Of a stretch of DNA of 64,000 nt, positions 55,429 through 64,000 are shown one piece after another. Origin of the DNA: Budorcas taxicolor (Eukaryota > Chordata > Mammalia > Artiodactyla > Bovidae); assembly GCF_023091745.1 (NCBI RefSeq), contig NC_068910.1, forward strand, positions 174,771,170 to 174,835,169. The letters are read 5' to 3'. The translations under genes and the position numbers were made by a program. Numbering within the stretch: position 1 is the first letter of the stretch; every line of letters begins with the position of its first letter. The notes under the pieces are model-generated. The model worked only from the letters and a program-made list of their open reading frames with translations. It searched no databases and had not been told where the DNA came from.

Positions 55429-55920
55429 CTTCCCTGGTGGCTCAGCAGTGAAGAATTCACCTATAGTGCAGAAGGGAGAAGGCCATGGCACCCTACTTCA
55501 GTACTCTTGCCTGGAAAATCCCATGGACGGAGGAGCCTGGTAGGCTGCAGTCCATGGGGTCGCTAAGAGTCGGACACGACTGAGCGACTTCACTTTCACT
55601 TTTCACTTTCATGCATTGGAGAAGGAAATGGCAACCCACTCCAGTGTTCTTGCCTGGAGAATCCCAGGGACGGGGGAGCCTGGTGGGCTGCCATCTATGG
55701 GGTCGCACAGAGTCGGACACAACTGAAGCGACTTAGCAGCAGCAGCAGCAGCATAGTACAGAAGACGTGGGTTCTATCCCTGGGTTGAGAAGACCCACTA
55801 GAGAAGGAAATGACAATCCACTCCACTATTCTTGCCTGGGAAATCCTATGGACAGAGGAGCCTCGCAGGCTATAGTCCATGGGGTAGCAAAAGACTCAGA
55901 CAGGACTTAGTGACTAAACA
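55429..55920 (+). mobile_element. Bov-tA SINE interrupted by a BOV-A2
   Basis: Head AGGCTTCCCTGGTGGCTCAG to CTATAGTGCAGAAG, then after the BOV-A2 the rest from ATAGTACAGAAGACGTGGGT to the tail CAGACAGGACTTAGTGACTA. Confidence 0.92.
55475..55752 (+). mobile_element. BOV-A2 SINE inserted in a Bov-tA head
   Basis: A complete, low-divergence BOV-A2 with end GACTTAGCAGCAGCAGCAGC. It is flanked by ATAGTGCAGAAG (55463-55474) and ATAGTACAGAAG (55753-55764), a 12-bp duplication with one change. Confidence 0.94.
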
Positions 55921-55929
55921 AAAACAACA

Positions 55930-56092
55930 ACATAGAGCCTGCCAGGCTCCTCTGTCTATGGGATTTCCCAGGCAAGAATACTAGTGGGTAGCCTATCCCT
56001 TCCCCAGGAGATCTTCCTGACCCAGGGATCAAACTGGCATCACCTGCATTGCAGGCAGATTCTTTACCACTGAGCCACCTGGAAAGCCCCTA
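55930..56092 (-). mobile_element. Bov-tA SINE, 3'-truncated, opposed to its neighbour
   Basis: Minus copy from the head (GGGGCTTTCCAGGTGGCTCA) to GAGGAGCCTGGCAGGCTC. It faces the Bov-tA at 55429-55920, so the pair can form an inverted repeat of about 160 bp with a short spacer. Confidence 0.9.
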
Positions 56093-56823
56093 GTACATAC
56101 TACCACTTAAAAAAATGTTAGTGTTCTATGTTCTACCCTATTTCAGTGTCTTATGGTTGGTCTAGGGACTAGGTTACCAGCAAACATGTTTTCTAAATGG
56201 CTATCTGACTCCAATTCTTTGATGTTCAGAACATCTCCATACAGTGCTAACAGTTTAATTTTGCTAAAACACTTCTTGTGTTATATCATTCTCCTGATTA
56301 CCAGTTGTCAATGATTTCTTACTGCCTTCAGGAAAAAGTACAAATCCCCATAGCCTTACTGCTGATACACTCAATGTTCTAAGGTAAAAACTTTAAAACC
56401 TTGTTGAAGGCTCTCAAAACATAATTTTTAATATTTTCATTTGGGAAATGAAGGAACACCTAAAAATTTGGGCCTACCTTATATAACAGCATATGCTGTA
56501 TAGTCTTTCAGTATTCTAAACCACCACCCACTGGGGATGATGATACACAAAAGTAACTCCTACTTTGTTTTCCTGAAATCTCACTGTAATTGAAAAGTCT
56601 TTATTATATTCACTAATACTTGCCACTGTAAATGGCAGATTAGGAATGGGTGATAGCAAACATTTATAACAGAATCAGTTATTGGCATAGTAATAATTAG
56701 GTATATTTATAACACAAACTAGTTAAAACAAGATTTTTGTTGTGATTATAAGAGAAATAAAAATTTATACATTTCCTTATTACAGCTAGTTGCTAACGAC
56801 AGCAAAAAATAATCCTCTTTTAC
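56093..56823. other. Unassigned, probable intron
   Basis: No named repeat is seen. It lies just beyond the donor side of the candidate exon. Confidence 0.4.
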
Positions 56824-57009
56824 CTAGTACTTCCTTTTGCAAGTCATGGCATCTGGTTTGCAAGTTTACTTCCTGTTGTTTGGATGTCTGAATCTGCTGA
56901 GATCTCAATATGGCTGCATCTGACAACAACTTCAGATTTTTCATTTCCTCTTCAAGGCATACATTGTTTCTCTGGGACACTGTCAAACTTTTATTTAGCA
57001 TCTTTATTT
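56824..57009 (-). CDS. Candidate 186-nt exon of a coiled-coil protein gene
   Basis: On the minus strand a good acceptor (TTTTCTTTATAG) precedes 186 nt open in one frame, ending at donor CTAG|GTAAAAG. After two leading bases the product reads IKMLNKSLTVSQRNNVCLEE, then MKNLKLLSDAAILRSQQIQT, then TRCHDLQKEVL, a Gln/Lys/Glu-rich heptad pattern typical of a coiled coil. The exon ends with one leftover base (G), which fits the two leading bases of the exon at 17839-17758. The downstream frame beyond the donor stays open only briefly. The protein family is not identified. Confidence 0.72.
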
Positions 57010-59049
57010 CTATAAAGAAAATTCAAAGTTTACAAACAGACAACATTGGGTCATAAAATTCTTTAAAAAACTGATTATTTTATTTTAGAAAATTGATAGT
57101 TGAAAGCCAAGATGACTTCTCTGAGTGTATAGAGAGTATAACCAAAAAGTTGAGTTTTAACTTAGAGGTTATTCTGAAAAAGAAATGATGAAAAAGACTG
57201 TATCGCAAAATGATACATGAAACCTTTTAGTAGTTTTTGTTAAAGCCTGTAAATTGTGTTAAATGACAATCCTGCCTGCTTTTTAAATACTCACATGAAT
57301 AAATAGCATAATATCTCTGTAATGTTCTGGGTTTTATTGAAATTAAATTGTTTTCTTGGCAACATGATTCAGAAAAGTAAATTTAAATGAGCTAGCATGA
57401 GCTGGTTGTGAGGAATTTCTGGGAGATAACTAGGCTATATTCTACATAAATTATGAAGAAAGGTGGTGGGTTGGAGAGAAATAAAAGGAAACAGTGTTTA
57501 AAACTAATAAATTTATGGGCAGAAAGTATTAGTTAGTATATCTTAATGATTCTAATAACACTCTGTCCCCTCAAAATGAGACTAGAATTTCATCATAGCA
57601 ATCACTTCTTATTACTCTATCTACTTAGATTAAGTTTAATAAAAATATGCCTTCACAGCATTATGTAGATTTTAATGTGCTAATTTTATACAATTTTGTG
57701 AGAAATGCATAGAACATTTTATCTGTCAGAATGATAAGCATCAAGCTCTCCAACAGTCTTTTCAGCACTGCTGCCTTAAATCACCATTAAAACATACAAA
57801 CACACATGCAATAATAATAAAAAATACTATAAAATTTGTACAACCACAATTAACTGAATTGAAGAAGAGGTGATCTACATAAAAATCTGGACAGTCTGCT
57901 TTTCTAGAGAGTTCACGTGGCTTTCCCTTCCTTGTTTAGCTCATCCTGGACTATGTGATTGGTTTAGGGTATGATAGGGTGTCAAAGAAAGGCGGCTTGG
58001 TTTACTGGTCTTGCAGCAGGAATAGTAGCCACATGGGCCAGTGAAGACGAGAAGTAGACTTCTACGGGATACACATGGCTGCAGAGGCAACATGACCAGT
58101 AAAAGGTTACAAGAGAAATAAAGCAGTATGCTGAACAGAGCAGAGAGAAGAGAGCATGCCCTAAGGGATGGGGATGAGTAGGATCAGAAATGTAGTCTAA
58201 GGAGAGAAAAGCAAAATGTTTTTCTGTAGGAAGAAAGTACTTCTGGAAGAAAAAGTGGCACTTAAAGTAGACCAAGGGCATGAACACAAGGGGTCTGGCA
58301 CCTTCTTCACTTTTATTCCTACTCAAAATGGAAAACCTAGAGAAATAATTTGGCAGAGACCAAATAAGTGAGGGTCAATTATATTCCAGGGGTTCCTTTA
58401 CATGGGAATTTTTTCTTCTAGGACTAGCTATATGCTTCTGAAAATTTATGGGTATGTTACCATTTGTGTGAGGAAAACTACTAACAGTACATAGAGTTTT
58501 TAAAAGAATATAGTTGAAGAAAACAAGGAGGTTGCAATTTTTCTTCAGGCCTAAAAAAATCTGGGTATTTTTGTAGCCATAAAGGTGGCTTCTCGTGGCT
58601 GAATAAATTGTACCATACCCTAACCATATCTATCTAAGATGAAGTCAGAATGACACTGCAGAGGAGCACACACATGCTGTGACCTATTTATCGTTTGCCA
58701 GAATGATACTGGTTAGGTTTGCAGGCTGACTCTCTCAGTGTACACTACTATCTGTCTCTAAAATAACTACTCGTGTCAATGTGACTTTCTATTTGATATT
58801 AAAAGAATAAGAATCTGCAATAAAAATTCATTTGTGAAATATATTTTGACACATGGAAAAGTACAGCAAGATTTTAAAACTAACAGGAAGCACAATGTTT
58901 CTAACATGGAATTAGAAGAGTAAACACAATGGGGTCAATTAACTCACCCTTAGCAAACTATACATCCCCTATACCTATGGCAATCCTGGTGTCAAATACT
59001 CAATCCTACTTTTGTCATTAACACAACTTCATAATTATCAGTTATGTGT
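57010..59049. other. Long stretch without recognised gene or repeat
   Basis: This is presumably intron upstream of the 186-nt exon. The 114-codon minus frame at 58326-57982 has no coiled-coil pattern or splice context and is judged a chance frame. Confidence 0.4.
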
Positions 59050-59515
59050 CCCAATTTGGGATTCAGAAATTATGATTTACTTATTCTGGTCATTGTACCC
59101 ACTTCATGCTTTCCCTATCTTTGCACTATCCCATGAAGAAGCTCCTCCTAGCCTCATATGTTAGATCTACCACAGCTGTCATGATACCTCTGCCTGGAAA
59201 TGTTTCCTGATCAGATCTGTTACACCAATTACACCATTTCTATGGCACTGATCATATGTAAACATGTGGTCTCCTATTAGACAGCAAGTTATTTTAGGCT
59301 GTAGGTAATAGACTCAAAGGACAAGAATCTGAGCAACTCCCAGAGTTAGTGGAGGGCAGAGAGCCTGGTGTGTTACAATCCATGAGGTCACAAAGAGTCG
59401 GACACGTCTTGGCAACTGAACAACAGTATCTTACTCACTTTTTATTCCTCCTATAATTTCTACTACAATATCCTAGAATTAACAGAAGCTCAATAAATGT
59501 CTACTAAATGAGTAA
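59050..59515 (+). mobile_element. L2 LINE 3' end split by a BovB tail (parts 59050-59307 and 59428-59515)
   Basis: Left: CCTCTGCCTGGAAATGTTTC, TATGGCACTGATCATATGTA, CTCCTATTAGACAGCAAG. Right: TATCTTACTCACTTTTTATT, AACAGAAGCTCAATAAATGT CTACTAAATGAGTAAA. The order is that of the L2 3' end with the BovB inside. Confidence 0.75.
59308..59427 (+). mobile_element. BovB 3' tail fragment
   Basis: Only the last 120 bp: GACTCAAAGGACAAGAATCT GAGCAACTCCC, then GTCACAAAGAGTCGGACACG and CTGAACAACAG. It is a strongly 5'-truncated BovB. Confidence 0.82.
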
Positions 59516-59790
59516 AAGCATTACTGAGCAAAGCTTCTAATAGTTGCTAATATACCACTAGTTGAAGATCCTAAATATGTGTTTACTTTACCTCTCCCTT
59601 CACTTCAGAGGCAAGCATTTTGAGCCCTAAATTATTTAATGTCAGACTTGGTAAGGCAGTAAATATGCACATCTAAAAGAAGCAAACATTTTAAATAGGA
59701 TAAGCAAATAGGCCTATTCTATCCCTAATTTCATCAATTTTATGAAAAGTGTGGATCACAAAAGAAAAGAAGTATATTGTTTAAAATGTT
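59516..59790. other. Unassigned sequence
   Basis: Short AT-rich spacer with no supported feature. Confidence 0.4.
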
Positions 59791-60100
59791 TGTGGGGCTT
59801 CCCTCGTGGCTCAGTTGTAAAGAATCCGCCTGCCAATGGAGGGGACATGAGTTTGATCCCTGGTCCAGGAAGATTCCACACACCATGGGACAATTAGGCC
59901 CATGCACCACAGCTACTCAGCCAGCAGTCTAGAGCCTGTGAGCATCAACAACTGAAGCCCATGCACCTAGAGCTTGTGCTATGCAGCAAGAAAAGCCACT
60001 GCAGTTAGAAGCTCAAGCACCCAGCTCACCAACAGCTGGAGAAAGCCCGTGTGTAGCAACCCAGCACAGCCAAAAATAAATAATTTTTAAAAAATATAAA
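59791..60100 (+). mobile_element. CHR-type (tRNA-Glu-derived) SINE
   Basis: GGGGCTTCCCTCGTGGCTCA start, then AATCCGCCTGCCAATGGAGG, CCCTGGTCCAGGAAGATTCC, GGCCCATGCACCACAGCTAC, ending CAGCCAAAAATAAATAAT. The body after the head differs from Bov-tA and matches the older cetartiodactyl CHR SINEs. AAAATGT occurs on both sides (near 59784 and 60103) and may be the target duplication. Confidence 0.85.
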
Positions 60101-60454
60101 ATAAAATGTAATATTGTCCAAGTTTATAGCCAATGGATGTTTTTAGCTTTAAAGTAGGTGTGATATAATTTGCTACCTGATGCAAGTATAGTTATTAGTA
60201 TCAAAATTAATCTCATACAATCAATTTACTTGCCTTGATAAGACTCTCTGATTGTTTAGTCCTGTTAGCTTAGTCAAATTATCATAAAAATATATTAAGT
60301 TAATAAGCTTTTAGGAAGCCTCTATATATAACTTTATCACCAAGGCATACTGATATAAAATAATATTTAAAAACTCTGAAATGCTAGATTTACTATTTAA
60401 TGAAGGGATCATAAAACACTATATAGATTAAAAAAAAAAAAACCTGTATTTTGA
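60101..60454. other. Unassigned AT-rich sequence
   Basis: No gene or named repeat is supported in this interval. Confidence 0.4.
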
Positions 60455-61353
60455 AACAGATTTACAGGCAGTTATAAAGAACTGTATGGGAAGGTCCTGT
60501 GTCGCTTTTATTCCTCCTCTTGCCATGTTCACATTTTGTATAACTACAGTACTCTATCAAAACTAAGAAACTGATCTTGGTATAATCCACAGAATTAGCT
60601 CAGATTCGACCTGCTATACACACCTTTATTTGTGTGTGGTGTGCACACATGTGCACATGGGCATAGCTCTATGCAATATTATCACATATGTAGCTTTATA
60701 TAACTATTAATACCAATACGATCAAAATACAAGATTATTCTATCACCATAAAGTTACCCTGCTATCCCTTTACAGCCACACCTACTCCTATCCCCACCAG
60801 CTATAATCGCTGGCGACAACTAGTTTGTTCTCCTTCTCTAGAATTTTATTTCAAGAATGCTATATACATAGACTTATAATATGTAATCTTTTTGAGGCTA
60901 GATTTTTTTAATCAGCCTATTCCCTTGAGCATGTATTAATAATCTACTTATTTTTTATTATTGAGTAGTATTCCATGTTATGGATAAAGGACAGTTTGTT
61001 CATTCATTGAAGGACATTTGGGTTGTTTCCAGGTTGGGCTATTATGAACAAAGCTGCTATGAAAATGCATGTACAGGTATTTTCATGAACTTAGATTTTT
61101 ATTTCTTCCGGATAAATGCCTAAAAGCGCAACTGCTGGGTCATGTGTTAAGTGCATTTTTAGCTTTAGAGGAAACTGTAAAGTTATTTTCTAGAATGGCT
61201 ATTCCATGTCACATTCTCACCAGCAATATTGAGTGATTTGGTTTCTCTTATCCTTGCCAACACTTCTATACTCAATTAAAATTTTAGACATTGTAAGAGA
61301 TATTTCATAGTATCTCATCATGGTTTTAATTTGCATTTCCCTAATGGTTAATG

Positions 61354-62044
61354 GTCTAGTGTTTTCCCTACTTTCTTCAATTTGAGTCTGAATTTGGTAA
61401 TAAGGAGTTCATGATCTGAGCCACAGTCAGCTCCTGGTCTTGTTTTTGTTGACTGTAGATAGCTTCCCCATCTTTGACTGCAAAGAATATAATCAATCTG
61501 ATTTTGGTGTTAACCATCTGGTGATGTCCATGTGTAGAGTCTTCTCTTGTGTTGTTGGAAGAGGGTGTTTGCTATGACCAGTGCATTTTCTTGGCAAAAC
61601 TCTATGGTTTTTCCTGTGGTCATGTATGGATGTGAGAGTTGGACTGTGAAGAAGGCTGAGCGCCAAAGAATTGATGCTTTTGAACTATGGTGTTGGAGAA
61701 GACTCTTGAGAGTCCCTTGGACTGCAAGGAGATCCAACCAGTCCATTCTGAAGGAGATCAGCCCTGGGATTTCTTTGGAAGGAATGATGCTAAAGCTGAA
61801 GCTCCAGTACTTTGGACACCTCATGCGAAGAGTTGACTCATTGGAAAAGACTCTGATGCTGGGAGGGATTGGGGGCAGGAGGAGAAGGGGACGACCGAGG
61901 ATGAGATGGTTGGATGGCATCACGGACTCGACGGACGTGAGTCTGAATGAACTCCAGGAGTTGGTGATGGACAGGGAGGCCTGGCGTGCTGCGATTCATG
62001 GGGTCGCAAAGAGTCAGACACAACTGAGCGACTGAACTGAACTG
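61354..62044 (+). mobile_element. Twin-primed BovB inserted in L1
   Basis: The first 250 bp (61354 to about 61604) is an inverted piece from the BovB endonuclease-linker region (GGTTTTCCCTACTTTCTTCA-like). The remainder (about 61605-62044) is the sense 3' end, from VFPVVMYGCESWTVKK to the GAACTGAACTGAA tail. The flanks AATGGTTAATG (61343-61353) and AATGGCTAATG (62045-62055) are an 11-bp duplication with one change in L1. The junction shares CTAT (61602-61605) with both parent segments. Confidence 0.9.
61547..62035 (+). pseudogene. BovB C-terminal frame fused to inverted segment
   Basis: This open frame of 162 codons begins in the inverted piece (read in the wrong strand) and runs across the junction into the genuine BovB C-terminal frame (CESWTVKKAERQRIDAFELW to the stop). 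Only the part from about 61610 on is real BovB protein sequence. RT catalytic motifs are absent. Confidence 0.8.
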
Positions 62045-62559
62045 AATGGCTAATGATGCTAAACATTTTTTCTGTGCTTATTTGCCACCTATATATCTTC
62101 TTCAGTGAAATTTCTGCTCATGTATTTTGCCCATTTTCGAACTAAACTATTTTTCTGATGTAGAGCTCTGAAAGTTAAAAAAAAAATTCTAGATATAAGC
62201 CCTTTGCCAGATATGCATTTTCTCCAGTCTGTAACTTGCCTTTCCATCCTTTTAACAGGGTCTTTCACAAAGGAAAAGTTCTTAATTTTGTTGGGGTCCA
62301 CTCTATCAGTTTTTCCTTTTATGTATATGCTTTTAAGTCTAAGAATGTGAGGTTACAAAGATTCTCTTTTTTCCCTAAAAGTTTAGTAACTTTATCCTTT
62401 ACAGTTAAAATTATAATTCATTTTGAGTTAATTTTTGTATAAGGTATGAGGTTCGGATCAAGGTCTTTGATATCCAGCACCATCCAGCCTTTGTTGAAAA
62501 GGCTAGGCTATCTTTCCTCTACTGTGCATCATTGTCAAAAACCTAGTCACTCTTATCAA

Positions 62560-62742
62560 GAACTAGTTGGGCGGTACAAAACAAATAAATTACAAGGATA
62601 TGCTGCAAAACACAGGGAATATAGTGAACTTTTTATAATAACTATAAATGGAATATAAACTTTAAATATTGTGAATCACTATGTTATATACCTGAAACAT
62701 ATATAATTTTGTACATCAATTGTATCTCAAAAAAAAAATACC
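62560..62742 (+). mobile_element. L1 3' end (sense)
   Basis: CTGCAAAACACAGGGAATAT AGTGAACTTTTTATAATAAC, TGAATCACTATGTTATATAC CTGAAAC, and CAATTGTATCTCAAAAAAAA match the 3' UTR and poly(A) of L1 families common in cetartiodactyls. It is separate from the minus-strand L1s on both sides. Confidence 0.72.
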
Positions 62743-62799
62743 TTGTTGAGTATATTTGTATGGATCTAAAAAAACACATACACATATAAATTTAGTTTT

Positions 62800-63465
62800 A
62801 AAATTTAATTATGAAATAACTGATATATATCACTGTATAAGTCTCACGTGTACACTATGATGGTCTAATCTATACTTATTGTGAAATGATTACCACAATA
62901 GGTTTAATAATATCCATAATTTCATATAGATACAATAAAAAGAATAACAATTTTCTCCTTGTGATAAGAACTCTCAGGATTTACTCTCTTAACAAATTTC
63001 CTACATATCATAGAGCAGTGTTAAATTTTAACAGTCTTACTTCAACTCCCCTTCTCCCTCCTCTCGCTCCCACCTCTGATAACCACAAATCTAATCTCTT
63101 TCCTATGAGTCTGGTTAGTAGCTTTTCTTGTTTATTTTTTGTTTTTTTTGATTCTACATATAAGAATATCATATAGTTTTTATCTTTCTCTGACTTATTT
63201 CACTTATCATAACCTCTTTAAGGTCAATTCATGTTGTTCAAATGGCAAGATTTCAGTTTTTATGGCTGAATAATATCCAATTATATATATATGTAATTTA
63301 TAATATCATAATATATAATATTATATGATATATAATATTGTGTTATATATATCTCACAATTTCTTTATCCATTCACCTATTAACAGAAATGTAGGTTGTT
63401 TGCATGTCTTGGACATGTTTGCATGTATTGTAAATAATGCCACTATGGAGATATATATATATATA
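62800..63465 (-). mobile_element. Old L1 LINE, 3' UTR and ORF2 end (antisense)
   Basis: GATTACCACAATAGGTTTAA, TTTCTCCTTGTGATAAGAAC TCTC, GATTCTACATATAAGAATAT CAT, GACTTATTTCACTTATCATA, CAAATGGCAAGATTTCAGTT TTTATGGCTGAATAATA, TTTATCCATTCACCTATTAA, TTGTAAATAATGCCACTATG. These match the reverse of an L1MA-like 3' region. AT-rich expansion lies at 63275-63355. Confidence 0.83.
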
Positions 63466-63470
63466 TATAT
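63450..63470. repeat. (AT)n microsatellite
   Basis: About ten AT units lie directly before the SINE head, probably arising from the target region or expansion after insertion. Confidence 0.85.
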
Positions 63471-63672
63471 GGGCTTCCCTTGGTGGCTCAGACAGTAAAG
63501 CATCTACTTGCAATGCGGGAGACCTGGGTTGGGAAGATCCCCTAGAGGAGGGCATGGCAACCCATTCCAGTATTCTTGCCTGGAGAATCCCCATGGACAG
63601 AGGAGCCTGGTGGGCTACAGCTCATGAGGTCACAAAGAATTGGACACGACTGTGCAACTAAACCAGTACACC
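63471..63672 (+). mobile_element. Bov-tA SINE
   Basis: Head GGGCTTCCCTTGGTGGCTCA, body CAATGCGGGAGACCTGGGTT, tail GGACACGACTGTGCAACTAA. It is nearly complete, with a short internal loss of the GATCCCT block after GGGTT. Confidence 0.92.
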
Positions 63673-63892
63673 ACATATATGTACATATATTTAAACTATA
63701 GGTGAAGAGCATTAATTTTGTTCCATTATTTAGGAGAAAATCTACAAGACAACCAAATGAACATTTCTGTAGGATAAGTGAAGATCTAATACAACAGAAG
63801 GAACACAGACTTTAGAATAAAAAGAATAAAATAATAGAAGCTGACATATCTTGATTTTTACTGTCACAGGCATATTGTGGCATGTGTGTGCA
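63673..63892. other. Unassigned sequence
   Basis: AT-rich spacer; nothing supported. Confidence 0.4.
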
Positions 63893-64000
63893 TGTGCATT
63901 TTACAGATGATGACACTGAGGTCCAGAGGTTTTGTAAGTGGTAAAGTAAGTATGTAAACTTTGGCTATCTGACTCAAGAGCCCTGCTGGTAGGATTTCTG
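63893..64000 (+). mobile_element. MIR fragment, cut by the window end
   Basis: GCATTTTACAGATGATGACA CTGAGGTCCAGAGGTTTTGT followed by GGCTATCTGACTCAAGAGCC is MIR from the core to near its end, with a deletion in between. Confidence 0.65.

Larger units (their letters stand above)
60455..62545 (-). mobile_element. Old L1 LINE, 3' UTR and ORF2 end, split by a BovB (parts 60455-61353 and 62045-62545)
   Basis: Reverse L1 blocks: AATTTTATTTCAAGAATGCT, GAGTAGTATTCCATGTTATG, GGACATTTGGGTTGTTTCCA, TAATTTGCATTTCCCTAATG before the BovB, then TTTGCCACCTATATATCTTC, GATATAAGCCCTTTGCCAGA, TTTTGAGTTAATTTTTGTAT AAGGT and GTTGAAAAGGCTAGGCTATC after it. The colinear order shows one element of an old L1 family. 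Confidence 0.85.

Noticed and set aside
57982..58326. 114-codon minus frame, Phe- and Cys-rich
   Set aside because: The composition is that of antisense purine-rich sequence; no heptads or splice sites suit the neighbouring exon phase.
63471..63540. tRNA-like head that could be taken for a tRNA gene
   Set aside because: It is the tRNA-derived head of a Bov-tA SINE; the same head occurs in all copies and lacks an intact tRNA fold and surroundings.
1..64000. A new defence, biosynthetic or RNA-guided system
   Set aside because: All long frames trace to BovB, L1 or their antisense strands, and the only non-repeat coding candidates are short exons of one gene.

Overview
The window is noncoding-dominated chromosomal DNA of a ruminant (bovine-type, Bovidae). 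This rests on many BovB/RTE LINE copies, tRNA-derived Bov-tA and BOV-A2 SINEs, a CHR-type cetartiodactyl SINE and a ruminant-type L1 3' end, over a background of old mammalian MIR, L2 and L1 remnants. Nothing bacterial, plasmid or phage-like is present. Almost every long open frame is a retroelement fragment or its antisense shadow.

Layout. 0.2-2.9 kb: two same-strand BovB copies, then two Bov-tA SINEs. 4.7-8 kb: a MIR, then an L2 that appears split by an unnamed old repeat, itself split by a BovB and a Bov-tA. 8.1-11.3 kb: a near-full-length minus-strand BovB whose RT motif reads CADD instead of YADD. 11.8-12.6 kb: truncated BovB. 13.9-15.95 kb: 3' end of a ruminant L1. 16.8-28.5 kb: scattered SINEs, MIRs and an old BovB between long stretches without recognisable content. 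29.0-40.2 kb: one old plus-strand L1, broken up by a 5'-inverted BovB (itself holding a solo ERV LTR and another BovB), a second solo LTR, a BovB with its RT half nearly open, and a Bov-tA that received a BOV-A2. 41.6-46.8 kb: a four-level nest (BovB, in it a Bov-tA, in it an almost complete BovB with 5' inversion, in it another BovB). 50-56 kb: BovB, split MIR, opposed L1 fragments, and a SINE cluster with a fold-back BOV-A2. 59-63.7 kb: split L2, CHR SINE, L1 fragments, and a second clear twin-primed BovB.

Host gene. Two short minus-strand segments look like exons of one coiled-coil protein gene: 57009-56824 (186 nt) and 17839-17758 (82 nt). Both have splice signals, heptad-like open frames and compatible phases. 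A third, weaker candidate (12962-12782, 181 nt) is also phase-compatible. If correct, most of the window is intron of a minus-strand gene and the retroelement nests sit inside a roughly 39-kb intron. I could not name the gene.

No new defence, biosynthetic or RNA-guided system is visible. The interesting content is the insertion history: several BovB insertions have 5' inversions of the twin-priming kind, with target-site duplications that can be read directly. Family names of old repeats are from memory of consensus sequences; nothing was computed or searched.
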